Source: Scolanthus callimorphus (taxonomy: Eukaryota > Cnidaria > Anthozoa > Actiniaria > Edwardsiidae). Taken from it: a stretch of DNA of 64,000 nt. Shown here piece after piece: positions 1 to 11,496 of this stretch. The notes beneath the pieces were generated by a model, which did not search any database, was not told where the DNA came from, and saw only the letters and a program-made list of their open reading frames with translations. The stretch lies in assembly GCA_033964015.1 (NCBI GenBank), contig CM066922.1, positions 698,856 to 762,855 on the forward strand, written 5' to 3'. The translations under genes and the position numbers were made by a program. Positions within the stretch are counted from its first letter, which is position 1; every line of letters begins with the position of its first letter.

Positions 1-214
1 TCGCACGTGAACGCTACTGCTTCTTGTCGGAACCTGAGTAAGACACCAGTTAGATTGTTCGTGAGTAAAGGGCCTTGGAGGAGGTACTTGTTGAGGGATT
101 CTCCCATGAGCTCTTGACTGCAATTAAACACGACTCTTAATTTCTTCTTTCTGGGATGGAATGTGCCATGGTGATTGATGTACCAGGTAGTACCAGACAA
201 AGAACGGTTGCCAG
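1..214. other. left flank, no gene seen
   Basis: No open frame or repeat of note was recognised here. It is the sequence flanking the transposon that begins near 215. Confidence 0.4.
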
Positions 215-245
215 CAGACTAAAAAAATAGGGTTTAATCAGAATT

Positions 246-284
246 AAGAACCTATTTGAATTTTTAGGCTAAATAGGTTCTTGT
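246..284. repeat. hairpin in left TIR
   Basis: AAGAACCTATTT is followed after a short spacer by its exact reverse complement AAATAGGTTCTT. The right TIR has related but less symmetrical AGGTTCTTA repeats near 7260-7290. This could be a transposase binding palindrome (inference). Confidence 0.6.
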
Positions 285-290
285 ATAAGG

Positions 291-300
291 GGTATATACA
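291..300 (+). promoter_or_regulatory. TATA-like box in the left TIR
   Basis: GGTATATACA lies about 80 bp before the ATG at 378, within the left inverted terminus. It is a plausible core promoter for the 213-aa ORF. No transcription data can be seen from sequence alone. Confidence 0.35.
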
Positions 301-377
301 CGCTGGGGCCAGACCACCCCCCATAGCGGCCACTTACAACCCGCGCGGCATCACGGGTAAAATTGACAGAAAACAAG

Positions 378-1019
378 ATGGCGGACGCCTTGCTGAAGGC
401 TAAGCGTCTGTCGGCTACTTTGAGCCCTATCCTGCTTAAAGAAAAGCACGATTATTTCGAAAGAACAGAAGATTTGGAAGCTATGAGGGTCACTTCACGA
501 TTTTTTGGGGAAGTTGATCAGGCTGTTGGTGTAATTGAGGAGAAATACACGAACAAATTGCAGATTCAGCACCTTTTGCCAAGTCGACCAATGGTGATAA
601 GAACTCTTCAGAAGTTACATAGCAAGATATTACGGAAACTTCATCGTAGTCCAAATATGTGTAATCCATGGAGAGGAGAAGTGGAAATGGATGTTCCTCT
701 GGAGGTTTTTGATGTGATTAACAGGGATATCATTAATAGAACGGGGTATGGCCATACGCAAACCGAAACTGTTTCAGTCGTCACTATTACTGTCACTGAT
801 ATGGGCAAGGCGAAGTACATCTTTTACAGGATGAATTTTGATGGAGAGGAAATACCGAAGGAGAAGTTATTGATGAAACAATTTACAGAGGACAAGGACA
901 AAGATGAAAAGTGTGAAGTCATTATGCCAATGACATGGAGGTACAGGAAGAACTTTGAAGTGCTCACCATTTCTTTTTCATATGGTTACTGGAATCCCAA
1001 TGGAGTCCCACAGCATTAA
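378..1019 (+). CDS. uncharacterised 213-aa transposon-encoded protein
   Basis: This is an intact single-exon frame. I chose the ATG at 378 (AAACAAGATGGCGG, a good eukaryotic context). The frame is open upstream only to a TTG at 363. The protein is mixed alpha/beta in appearance with no signal peptide or membrane segment. It has a basic stretch near residues 75-95 (TLQKLHSKILRKLHRSP) and a charged segment near 165-180. It ends TISFSYGYWNPNGVPQH. I recognise no domain. It lies just inside the left terminus of the 215-7300 transposon, convergent with the other gene. It is intact while its partner is broken, which may mean younger decay or separate selection. Role in transposition is inference only. 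Confidence 0.6.
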   Translation: MADALLKAKRLSATLSPILLKEKHDYFERTEDLEAMRVTSRFFGEVDQAVGVIEEKYTNKLQIQHLLPSRPMVIRTLQKLHSKILRKLHRSPNMCNPWRGEVEMDVPLEVFDVINRDIINRTGYGHTQTETVSVVTITVTDMGKAKYIFYRMNFDGEEIPKEKLLMKQFTEDKDKDEKCEVIMPMTWRYRKNFEVLTISFSYGYWNPNGVPQH

Positions 1020-1170
1020 AATTACCTCTCACCTTTCATTTTTGTCCTAGCCCTCTGTAGGTTTCTTCTCGATAATTTCTAATACTTTGTCATTTCCCTG
1101 TCAAGATTCATCCTGTATATATTTATAGTGATGACTAAAGCAGTTTTTTTGCTAATAACCTACTATTTGA

Positions 1171-1310
1171 AGAATTCCTTGTTAATCACATCAAAGACTG
1201 TTCTTCTCCATGGATTACACATTATTTTGATAGCAACAAAGTTGCTGTAGTATCTTGCTATTTAACTTTTTGTAGAGTTCATCCAAATATTGGTCGACTT
1301 GGCAGAAGGT
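1171..1310 (-). pseudogene. inverted, shortened copy of the middle of the 213-aa ORF
   Basis: The reverse complement of this stretch aligns to 571-730 inside the ORF. Shared blocks include AAGTCGACCAAT, ATAGCAAGATA, TGTGTAATCCATGGAGA and TTTGATGTGATTAACA. The copy lacks about 25 bases around the part coding EMDVPLEV. Sense and antisense copies lie about 440 bp apart, so a transcript across both would fold back on itself. Confidence 0.85.
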
Positions 1311-1317
1311 GTTTAGC

Positions 1318-1322
1318 CCTGT

Positions 1323-1368
<46 letters not shown>
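1318..1368. repeat. (GT)n followed by 32 consecutive G
   Basis: A short GT microsatellite runs directly into G at 1337-1368. Such G runs recur in the window (for example 31577-31596, 37161-37188 and 62730-62763). They can form G-quadruplexes and are also prone to length error in assemblies. Confidence 0.95.
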
Positions 1369-1369
<1 letters not shown>

Positions 1370-3267
1370 ACCACTCCATATTGGGATAGTAGGTATGACT
1401 GTCATATTTTTAGGGGTTTGAACTAAAAATATGGTATTTAGGGCAGAGGAGTATTTTTTAGGGTGCAAATATTTACCTACTGACAGGTATTTTTTTAGGC
1501 TGAAATTTGGGATTCCTGACAGTCATCCCTACCATTCTAACCTTCAAGTCCCCCCCCCCAGGTATCAAGTCTGCCTTTTGATTGTGTATTTCTCCTGAAT
1601 TATGTTAACAGCCTGATCATTAACTTCCCTAACAAATCAAGTGACCCTCATATTTTCGAAATCTTCTGTAAGTTGGAAATAATCTTACTTTCTTTGAGTA
1701 TAAAACCAGGGCTTATTGAAATTAATAGAAAAAAAGGGTATAACATCTAGGGACATTGTTTCCATGATTTCATACTTGCAATTAACCCAGTAATGTAAAC
1801 CACTGATTATTTTTTCAAATAAAAACATGGACAGTGTTAACAAATATGTATTTAATGAGAATAGACCAATTTTGATAATTTAAGATTCTAATTTGAATAC
1901 AAGGCTCATGGTGAAAAAAAACAAAACAAACATATTCGTTTTTCGATGCCAATGAGATTTCTTTTGTGTTAGTCCCCCGAGCCTCAAAATCAAGTAAGAA
2001 TTTAAATTATATCAAAATGAAGAGGTCTCCGATACCCCTGGTACCATTGACTACTGGACCCTAGGGCTGGCAGAGATTTTTATCCAGTGAAATAGTGCCT
2101 CTCATTGGAAATTTCCTGTTATACTGATGGGAAAATGCAGCTGTTATAGCAAGTGTTTGAAATTTAAGGTTGGTATGACTGCTATATTTCCCTGTCTGGT
2201 CCTGGGGATTGGGGGCTAGGATTTTGATTGGCTAGTGCAACATAACCTTCGACTTGACTGGTTAAATAGAGGGCTGACTATCTTAAGACCTTCAGTTCAG
2301 TTTTCTGAGTTTGTTTGACACATGATTACCTGATTGGTAGACGAGAGCCACTGCATGTCCACTCAAGTGGAAAAAGTGTGTTCTCTTACAGATGCTGTTA
2401 ACATGCTGCAGTCCTTGACGCAAAACCAGACCTTTTTTATCAAAGGAAGTGGAATTTCCAGAGCAGGGGGATCTGGGTGTCCAGAATGTTTTTTAAATTA
2501 TATACTCTTTAAAACAGATAGGTAGGCGGATCAAATCTCAACACTCTTTCTTTAGTGGGGTATCAATATTTTCTGGAAAAGACTTTACCAAGAACACGAC
2601 ATGAGCTAGCCTCCAGCCTTATGGGCCTGTGTGGAATTGCCTCAACCTTTGGAATTCTAGAAATCTAAGTAACCCGTCACCCCTTTTTTATTTCATTCCA
2701 AATACTACAGGACTTTAAGCAATAGACTCTGAAAGCTTGGGAAAAGCAAATTGACATAGAAATCTCCAATTATTTCTATTTAATGTTTAAAAATGATCCG
2801 AAAAGTGATTCACAATTGCTTTGTGTAGCTTTCAGTGTCTCTTTATGAAGTACAAGAAATACCATGCACAATGTTTAAAATCATGAATATCTGACTTTAT
2901 TTAATGTACTGTCTATGTAAAATGCTACACTTATTTTACTTATTACAACACCCTAAGAATTATGTGTCAAAAGCTTTCCAAAAAGAAAACACATTTCTGT
3001 ATCTATTAAATTTACAAAGGAAATCCTAGAGAAAACACCCATACTATTCAAGAAAAAGCAAAAGCAGAGAGCATTGTATCTATTCAAAATACTTGCTTTG
3101 TGTGGCTATTCCAAGGGTTCATTTCTTGAACAATGTCTTCAGCTGTCCATGCACTTTGGCATTTTTAACACTAGCTTTGACAAGGGACATCAGGTCACTT
3201 TTACAAAGCTCACATGCAGAGTCTGTCTTGTTTTCGCTCAAACCACAATAGCAAAAGCTAGCATCTT
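1370..3267. other. non-coding interior of the transposon
   Basis: A+T-rich sequence between the two convergent genes. A 63-codon frame at 2334-2525 (+) was seen but has no recognisable motif. No RNA gene or array was seen. Confidence 0.4.
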
Positions 3268-6200
3268 TTATGCAATGGTTTGGAGTGAACATTTGACAAG
3301 TTTTGTTCTATGGAACCACAGCTTGGTATGCTTTTCTCTGAGCCACACAGAGCTCACAAATTCATGTTTAAACACACTCAGCCAGCGAGCATGCTGGGAA
3401 ACAGAGGGGGTGAACTCCATGAATTTTTTCAGCTTGACATGCTTGGCTTCTCTCCCTTGCATACTATTTAGACCTAGTCCATGACCTAGCTCATCAAAAA
3501 GCTGCCGAGCATGAAATGGAACAGCATAACCGATTGTCCATGTTGTTGGTGTTACATTACTTAAAAACAGTGACCAGGCATTGAAAAATTCTTTTGCAGT
3601 AAGCTCCAGCCGTTCAATATCTGTAAGTGTTACTTTGACACGGCTAAAAACAGATGCAGAATCTCTTAGCTTTAAGGCCACATATGCTAATACATGGAGT
3701 TTGACCTTTTTTTTTGTATCTGGTGCAAATGGCAAGAGGACTTTAACTAGCTCAGCAAAGTACCAGGCACACTGTTTAGATTCTTTGCCTGTAAATCTAT
3801 AACTTAGTTTCTGGTTGGTTTTCCTCCCATCTGCAAACCACCTACATATACACTTCCACAGTCTGTTACATTTGACAGTGTATCTAAGACAATGCATAAA
3901 CATGGAAAATGGACTGTTAGTGGGCAGGTCAGTACTTTACAAATTTGCCTAGTGGTGGGACACATTCTTGCCTAGAGCCTTTCCTGGCAATAAATTGAGT
4001 CACCTGTGCCCTCTGACTCTTGTCATTTGGATTTGAGAGCTTTTTCTTGAGCTTTTCTACTTGTTGTACTGTAGCAATTCTGTGATTATAGCTCCAAGGC
4101 TGCCAGGTGGATTTTTTGGGATCTAATCCAGTGCTCCCATTTCTGATATCCATGTTTTTCTTACTGACATTAGCAAATGGAGAGAAATATGTAGCAGCAT
4201 TATTAAGTTCCCCTGACATGTCAGAGAGCCACTCATGTCTCCAGTAATTAACTTGAATTTGTATCTGCAAGTGAAAACTATGTCATTCACTTCAATGGAG
4301 TACTCCTTTAATTCTATTTCCTCCATTTCTTTCACAAGAGCCTTTGTGTATTCTATCAGTATTGCATCAGATTCACTACAGCTGGCACCAAGTAAAAGAT
4401 GATTTTCATCACAACTGTTCACTTTTTTCAGTAAGTTTAGAAAACTTACAAGATAAGCTGTTGCACATTCATCTCTCCCAAATGGAGCACCATCTGCCCC
4501 AAGGGCAATTAGAAACTCATTTTCTTTCCATTAAACCAATGGAAGATACTTTCATCAGGACTAGAACTGTCTACTAAAAAGTAAAACTTGGTTAGTCTCA
4601 AAAGACATGGCTCAAGCTTTCTGTAAACACCGGGTGCAGCTGGTACATTAACTTCTTTTGCAAAATCTTCCAGGCTGTACAGCCCTCCTATATCAACCTT
4701 GGTATTTATAGATGACATAAGTGCCTTGTATGGCATAATTTTTGGGAGAGTTACTTTACTGTCTGGCAATACTGGTAAATCTTTAGAAAGTCTCATGCCA
4801 CTGTATTTCTCTTACTTATAAGCCCCCCATTGTACAGAGTTTCTAAGCTTCTGACCATATTATCATCACTTTTCTTTAGATCATCTAAGCTTTTCTTGAT
4901 TATGTTGGGAATTACTTTGGTCATACAAAACTTTGAATTTTGCAAATACTTGGTCATTGCTCAGCTGTTGTGTTTTTTACTAGTGTTACCCACATCCCAT
5001 CATTTACAGATGTATTTATATTTTTCTCATTATTAGCACAATGGAGGTCCTTGAGGCTGTCAAGTATGCTCCTCCTTCTTCGTCTTGCCTGTCTTTCAGA
5101 CAATGTTAAAATCTCACTATTTCCAGGGGCTGTTTTGCTTGATGTCGATGGAGATTTTCTTTTCTTTTCAGGTTGAGACTTTTCGGTGTCACTTAAATCA
5201 GCTAGCTGCAAATATCATTAAACAGCAGGACCTTTATAATGCTAGAATTATTATATTATTCAAGTTGGCTAGTACAATTGCACAAAACCAGCATAAGGGA
5301 CAGGTTCAAGTCAGGAAGTAATATAATGACAAGGGGATAGCTCCAAATGACAGACAGAACACTAGCTAAATGCAAGCAACTGGTTCTCTCCACCATACAA
5401 ATCCATTATCCCAGTCAGGCACTAAACTGGTTCTCTCCATGACACCAAGTTATTATTCCAGTCAGGCACTAAATGCAAGGGACTGGTTCTCTCCATAACA
5501 CCAAGTTATTATTCTAGTCAGGCACTAAATGCAAGGGACTGGTTTTCTCCATAACACTAAGTTATTATTCCAGTCAGGCACTAAATGCAAGGGACTGGTT
5601 CTCTCAATAACACTAAGTTAATATTCCAGTCAGGCACTAAATGCAAGGGACTGGTTCTCTCAATAACACTAAGTTATTATTCCAGTCAGGCACTAAATGC
5701 AAGGGACTGGTTCTCTCCATAACACTAAGTAATTATTCCAGTCAGGCACTAAATGCAAGGGACTGGTTCTCTCAATAACACAAAGTTATTATTCCAGTCA
5801 GGCACTAAATGCAAGGGACTGGTTCTCTCAATAACACGACGTTATTATTCCAGTCAGGTACTAAATGCAAGGGACTGGTTCTCTCCATAACACTAAGTTA
5901 ATATTCCAGTCAGACACTAAATGCAAGGGACTGGTTCTCTCAATAACACAAAGGTATTCCAGTGATTGTGTGACACTCCTTTATTTAACTCCAGTTGAGC
6001 ATTATTGGCAATACTTTTCCCAGGCATTCTCATACCTTTCTTTTTTTTATCCTTAACCTCTCCGTTACGGCTTTATAATTGTCATCCACCTCCTTGATGG
6101 TCTTGGACGATTCCACTGCCTGGGCTACCAGCTTCTCCCTCTTTGCCTTTTCTGCTCGTCTAAACTTCCCAATTGGAAAACGTGCCCTTTTCCCACGTAC

Positions 6201-6295
6201 TACTGGGTTTCCTCTGTCTTCAGAATTTCCAACTATGTCAGTGTTCTCGTTCCCTTCAGGATTTCCCCTACAGCACTCATGGAACTCAGCATTAC
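3268..6295 (-). pseudogene. broken multi-exon transposon gene, large protein with RFTGKESK and GLNSMQGREAK motifs
   Basis: Reading leftwards, pieces join into one long protein family that I recall as a large uncharacterised cnidarian protein. An upstream exon begins at 6295 after TTTCTTTCAG and ends at 6034 before GTATGA. The next exon begins at 5204 after TTTGCAG, in the same phase (phase 0). Then follow frames at 5204-4954, 4796-4509, 4422-4123, 4270-3929 and 3903-3268, related by frameshifts. Visible motifs are LIALGADGAPFG (about 4500), YRFTGKESK (about 3800), FDELGHGLGLNSMQGREAK (about 3460) and HARWLSVFKHEF (about 3370). A second fragment of the family lies at 43.8-44.4 kb. A likely start lies in the right TIR near 7183 but could not be joined in phase. 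It may be the transposase (inference). Several frameshifts make it inactive as read. Confidence 0.7.
5371..5965. repeat. 56-bp minisatellite, about 11 copies, inside an intron
   Basis: The unit contains GGTTCTCTCCATAACAC, AAGTTATTATTCCAGTCAGG and CACTAAATGCAAGGGACT. Eleven ACTGGTT starts occur. The first two units are shorter or more diverged; the rest are nearly identical at 56 bp. The array lies wholly within the intron 6033-5205 of the minus-strand transposon gene. Confidence 0.95.
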
Positions 6296-6359
6296 TGAAA
6301 GAAATAATTATCAGGTAACAAACAAACCTAATCTTTGACAGAGTCAAACAAAAGCAATG

Positions 6360-7130
6360 TGCCCTGCATCCTCATCACTGAGCAAGACTGGAACATTAGG
6401 AGAAGAAGTTTTTTATATTTCGCTTTTTCAACTAAAAGGGAATCTGTTTTTTAACACCTTTCACTGTCTGTGCTAGTAAACGCAGAATAAACAGCGCGCG
6501 AAATCGAAACCTAATTTGCACATGCTGACAACTTTTTTCAATAATAAAGAGAACAAAATTAACTAACTTAAGTCTTAATTGACTAAAACAAGCTTAAGTA
6601 AAATGGATAATGATTATTACAGTACAATACAAATTTAATTTAACACTCCATCCTGCTGCTCCATCAGTTCATTCATTCGCTTCGGGTTCTGTTCTGTTCG
6701 GGTCCGCATGATACAGTCTTGACTTTGACTTTTGAGACCTAAAAAGCGTTCGAATCATTCAAAGCTGTTTTTCAATCGAACAAAGGAAAACCCCGAGCGC
6801 TCAACAAAGTGCTTCATCTAATTTTCCGAAAGAAAACATCAGCTAGCCAAATACACCAAATTTTCAATCTGAATGCTTAGGTTCTAATCGTATCATTTTG
6901 GATTTTTGAAGGATAATAATGACAAAAATCTTACCATAACAGCCTCAGAATAGCCTTTGAAGAACCTCAAAATTGGATAAATTTCCACCGCGAGGAATCT
7001 GTCACAACGCTGCCATGTCCGATGTCGTTGTGAAGCTACGAGACCGACGATGCTATTTCCGTTCACATCTCTGATTGGTCGGCTTTCTATCGGAAGATAT
7101 AACTAAATTCCGGAATGCCCTCGTCTGACC
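6360..7130. other. 5' region of the minus-strand transposon gene
   Basis: No clear exon recognised between 6296 and the right TIR. On the minus strand an ATG at 7183 opens MAAKTARNAHW and is followed by a possible donor GTAGGA. The join to the exon at 6295 needs a different phase, so an exon is missing or the start is elsewhere. Confidence 0.3.
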
Positions 7131-7300
7131 GGAAATCCCTATGGTTTCCTACCCAGTGTGCATTGCGCGCCGTTTTCGCCGCCATCTTTGACAGTATTAC
7201 ATGGCCGCTTTTCTGACGCCCAGACCCCAGCGTGATAACAGGAAAGTTTTTAGCCTAGCAGGTTCTTAATTTCTAGGTTCTTACTTGCGGGTTTTTACTG

Positions 7301-7849
7301 TATAGGCATATGGACGCTTCCTGAACTGTTGTGGCATAAAAAAAAGATGAAAATGTTTCAGTCGACGTACATTCATCCAGTTTCTAGTGCCAAGGGTCCG
7401 GTTTCTCAAAGACGGGTTGATTTAACCCAGGGCTCTGTCAAAGCAAAAATAATTGTAACCATTGTAATTGACCATGTGCTTACCTAGGGGGGAGACACAA
7501 ATTTCTAAAGGGTGGGAGTGAAATATGAGTCAAATGTGCTAATTTCATTTATCAAAGGCAGTAAATGTGCATTTCCAGAAATAATCCATACCCTTCCACG
7601 GAGGGAATCTACTCAATGCCCCCCCCCCCCCCCCTCCTCTGGAATTTCCTGAGAAAAATACAGTGATCGTATGGCAAATAAGAGGTTTATTGACCACCGC
7701 CACCTCTGGAATATCCCTCGATAGTGGGGGTATGGATCATTTTTGGAAATACACAATGTACGAAAAAATTCCTTGACAAAGGGGTGGCTGCAGCCTTATC
7801 GGTCCACCCTTAGACCCCCTTTAATGCCTGTTAGCACTGTACAGCAGCT
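7301..7849. other. spacer between two transposons
   Basis: No gene recognised. It contains an 18-base poly-C run near 7620 and short C- or G-rich fragments resembling MITE pieces. Confidence 0.4.
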
Positions 7850-8136
7850 ATAGACCAAATTCAAAAGTCGTGGTTACATAGCCACGCGCAGCACTGAAAC
7901 GAGTCTTATTATGTAAAACACGCCCGGAACTCAGCACGATGTTGGGACGAAACTCGGTGTAAAATCACAAACCCAAACGTTTTAGCTGTTAAAATTTAGG
8001 CCAAGTTTTCGGTAACAACTAGAGATTTGTACGATGGCACATTGTTTTTAATCTTGAGAGGACAAGGCCGCAGTTTTTAGTGGAATTTCTTTTGATCTTA
8101 TTTGGAAAATACTTCGGATTATTTCACGATGCCAAT

Positions 8137-10362
8137 ATGGCGGCGTCCAGCAGCAACAGAAGTGATGATGTTTACGGTGTCAAGATACTGTCAGCAAAGG
8201 ACATACCAGGTGCAGACCTACAGCTCGACAAATTGCCAATGTACAGTGTTAGCCAGCTGAAGTTTTGGCTAAAATGCCGAGGAGACAGTCTAAAAAGTTT
8301 GCGAACCAAAGCCGAGTGTGTTCAAAGGTGAGACACAACACGTCTGACAGTCGTGTTGTTGGCGTTTCATCACATATATTCATAACTTATTTATAATAAA
8401 TAAACACCTTTGGTCTTCCAGAAACTGTGTTTTAGAGTGTTTGGAATTTCGATTCGTTTTAGAATTCAAGATTATGCGAAGAATGGGTTGTCTAATCGAG
8501 TAGTGTGTGACCCAGTTGCCTCCAAACATCTAAGTGGAAACGGGCAAGAAACAGAGAAGAAGCTCCCTAACTCCCCATCAACAGAATGTTATACAGGTAA
8601 GAACATAATTCTGTATTTGGAAGGAGCAAGTATGAGACACACTCTATCCATGAAAATCAGCAAAAGAAGTAAAAATAAATATATTGGGTAAGAACCAGGT
8701 ACCATTCATGGAGTACAAAAATATTGATATAAAGTTTTATTTTATTATTTATAGGGGATTACTGGAAGCTTGCTTCATCCAAGCTACAATGGGGAAAGGA
8801 CCTTAGTAAATTGCCCTCTTTTAATATACGAGAGTTAGAAATGTTCTTTGCGAAATCAGGAAAAACCACTAAAACACAGAAGAGGGCAGAGAATATCATG
8901 TTTGATGCTTATCACGACAACATCTACTGCTCAGTTGAAAATGCATGGTTTTATGTTAAAGGAGTTTGTAGTGCCTCTTACACCAAATCAAAATTTCACA
9001 AGCTGAGTTTCAGCATAAGTTGTACTACCTCATATGTGGGATATGCCTACTGCTCTTGTGTTGCTGGCAAGGGGGGGTGCTGCAACCACATGTATGCCAT
9101 CATGAAAATGTTTGCTCAGTTTGCATTAGATCAAGCTGGTGAGATCCCAGAAAGTTTGCCTTGCACTTCTAGGCCATGTGGTTGGACTGTGCCCCAATTG
9201 AGAAAAAAGAACTTGCCAAAGCCAACTGTTATGGAAACAGTAATCAAAAAACCAAGACTAAATAGTAACAGTCAAGGAATAAAGTGTAGCCTGTATGAAG
9301 CCCGTGCCCCTCAAGTTGAGTCATACCCATATAAAGCCATTAGCACCTTGCAGAACCAGCTAAATAGCATAAATCCATTAATTCCCTGGCACATGGTATC
9401 AGAAACCACATTGATGATGATGACTGGGTTAATACAAATAATTTTGGAAAAGTACCCATCTATTCACCTCTTGCATATCAGTGTAAAAGACTGGGTAACA
9501 ATTTCAAAATTTATAAAAACATTGAGCTCCATTCTTCAGGTTCTACATCATGCAATCCCTCCATGAATCCTTATCCACCTTTCCCACACCAAGAAATCAC
9601 AGAATACTATTCATTGACTGAAAACTGTGAAAACATAATTTAACTATTTCTGAACTTGCTATACTGGATTCTCTCAAGGTAAACAAGGAGGAAGCATGTG
9701 CATTAGAACAAGCTACTCGTGACCAGTCAAATAACAAACTTTGGCACGCTGAAAGAAAAAAAGGCTAACAGCTTCCTGGATAAGTGAAGTGTCACAGTGG
9801 AAACGTGGTCTAGAAAACCATGCCAAGAATTTTGTGGCACCGAAGCAAAACACTGATAATCCATTTATCCAGAACAAATTAGCCCATGGAAAAATGTATG
9901 AACCTGTGGCGTGGGAAAAATACAAGTTGTGTATGGAAACAGACACATACAATGTTAATGTATTACCAAGCGGACTGGTTATCGACCCTAAAAATGCTTG
10001 GTTGGGGTGCTCACCAGATGCACGGTTAGTATGTGGGGGCTTGTTTTGGATAGGAGAGTCGAAATCTCCAGAAATGTATAAACACTCTGATGTCTATGAT
10101 GTAGCAAAATCCAGTGAGACATTTATGCTCCAAGTGTCAGGAGATAATAAACTGGTGGCTAGGATAAGTCATTCAACCTATTCACAAGTGCAGTGCCAGC
10201 TAGCATTAACTGGTGCAGAGTTCTGCGACTTAGTTGTCTACACCTTCACCAGCTTAGCTGTAGTTCAGATTAAGTTTGATAACATATTTTGGCAAGAGCT
10301 CATCAGAAAGGTTTCTATTACACTATTTCTATTACATTTTGCCAGAACTGGTCAAGCAGTAA
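8137..10362 (+). pseudogene. SAP-like / SWIM zinc finger / YqaJ-nuclease protein of the ISL2EU transposon, frameshifted
   Basis: Exon 1 runs 8137-8327 (ATGGCGGCGTCC start) and ends AAAG|GTGAGA. It carries a SAP-like helix pair (SVSQLKFWLKCRGDS). Exon 2 is 8463-8596 and exon 3 starts at 8755; both joins keep frame (ECVQ-RIQDYAKNG, then ECYTG-DYWKLASSK). A SWIM zinc finger follows at 9045-9095 (YCSCVAGKGGCCNH). A YqaJ/lambda-exonuclease-like domain spans about 9680-10362: ERKKRLTAS, GLVIDP, WLGCSPDA and a degenerate ExK (GESKSP). The product would cut or resect DNA during transposition (family inference). The frame breaks near 9540, near 9642, in an A7 run near 9757 and near 10315; the true C-terminus FYYILPELVKQ stops at 10360. 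It is convergent with the transposase gene. Confidence 0.75.
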
Positions 10363-10865
10363 GTAGTAAGACTTGACTTTTTATTTGTGACATATTTAAA
10401 TTTATAAAAAATATATCAATTTTAAGATAGGGGTGTCTATTTTATACATAGTATACATCATAATGAGTGACTGTACTTAATTCATGAAACACTACCACAG
10501 TAAGAGTGTTGATAAACATTACAGTAGCATTTAGAATTGCAAATTTAGAATTGCAGTTTATTATATCAACACCAATGAAACACCAGGTGATCTCCCACAC
10601 AAAAACTTGATATCTTTAAGTGTGAAAATATCACACTTGCTTATGGTCAATGCTCGATTTTTTAAGCTTAGCTCACATAAAATTTGAATTTGGTATTTCA
10701 TTGATGTTAATATAATATTAAGAACAATACATGACTGCTTGGAGATACAAATTTATGTTCTCATGTTAAAAATTTATCCCACTCGTGACACTCGTGCTCA
10801 CTTGCAGCCATGTAATATCCTCTATACCTTATACAAGTTATCTTTCAAGAATAAATTCACTCTAT

Positions 10866-11130
10866 TTACAAAATTCTAACCATGTAATGGATAATATTAA
10901 TTGCCAGCCAATGGAAATATTTTTTATAAATTATAAGTATTCAATGGATGCCGGGAAACAAATTTTTCAGAAACACTTTGGTGAATAAATAATATTTACA
11001 AATTCTAACCATGTAATGGATAATATTAATAGCAAACCATTGAAAATATTTTTACATAAATATTTTATAAATTGTAAGTATTCAATAGATGCTGGTAAAT
11101 AAGTTTTTCAGAAACACTTTGTGAATAAAT
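10866..11130. repeat. two-copy tandem duplication, unit ~130 bp
   Basis: Both units contain ATTCTAACCATGTAATGGAT, TATAAATT.TAAGTATTCAAT and CAGAAACACTTTG. It lies in the non-coding centre of the ISL2EU-like element. Confidence 0.9.
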
Positions 11131-11496
11131 ATTTACTGCTGCTATTTTCATTTTAGAAATTTTTATGTACAGGCATTAGATACCTGCGTGCAGATTATAT
11201 AACTGATGTCGTTTCTGCTGCTGTTCAATACATTTTATCTTAAAATGAATTTTATGTACAATTGTTTTCCATAATATAGATATTATTAAATAACTTTGGT
11301 GATTTTATTTATTTTTATACCACAACACTCGCATTTCTTAAATTCTAATTGGCTCTGAGCAATGGGTACATTATATTATTATATGACTGTGACGTCATTT
11401 TACCATATAAGGTCAAAATTGAGTGCAGATATGGAGCCGTATTGACACTCAGCCCAAGTGTATATCCCTGATAAAGCATGACTGAGTTAACATACA

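Larger units (their letters stand above)
215..7300. mobile_element. two-gene DNA transposon of unrecognised superfamily, ~7.1 kb
   Basis: The left end (215-390) and the reverse complement of the right end (7300-7170) share, in the same order, AATTAAGAACCT, TAGGCTAAA, CACGCTGGGG, GCGGCCA and AAGATGGCGG. They are therefore diverged terminal inverted repeats of about 130-170 bp. The outermost bases read CAGACTAAAA (left) and CAGTAAAAACC (right, reversed). The spacing from the terminal CAG to AATTAAG is 27 and 29 nt, which supports these as true ends. No target duplication is visible. Two genes converge inside: an intact + strand ORF at 378-1019 and a broken minus-strand gene. Both candidate start codons lie at the inner edge of the TIRs, so the TIRs probably double as promoters (inference). 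I do not know the superfamily. Confidence 0.55.

Noticed and set aside
3074..3484. 136-codon + strand frame
   Set aside because: It is the antisense shadow of the GLNSMQGREAK-family gene, which has recognisable motifs on the minus strand.
5371..5965. possible CRISPR array
   Set aside because: Units are contiguous, without unique spacers, and the DNA is eukaryotic. It is a minisatellite.
5865..6056. 63-codon frame MQGTGSLHNTKLIFQSD
   Set aside because: It is read through the 56-bp minisatellite; the repeat explains it.
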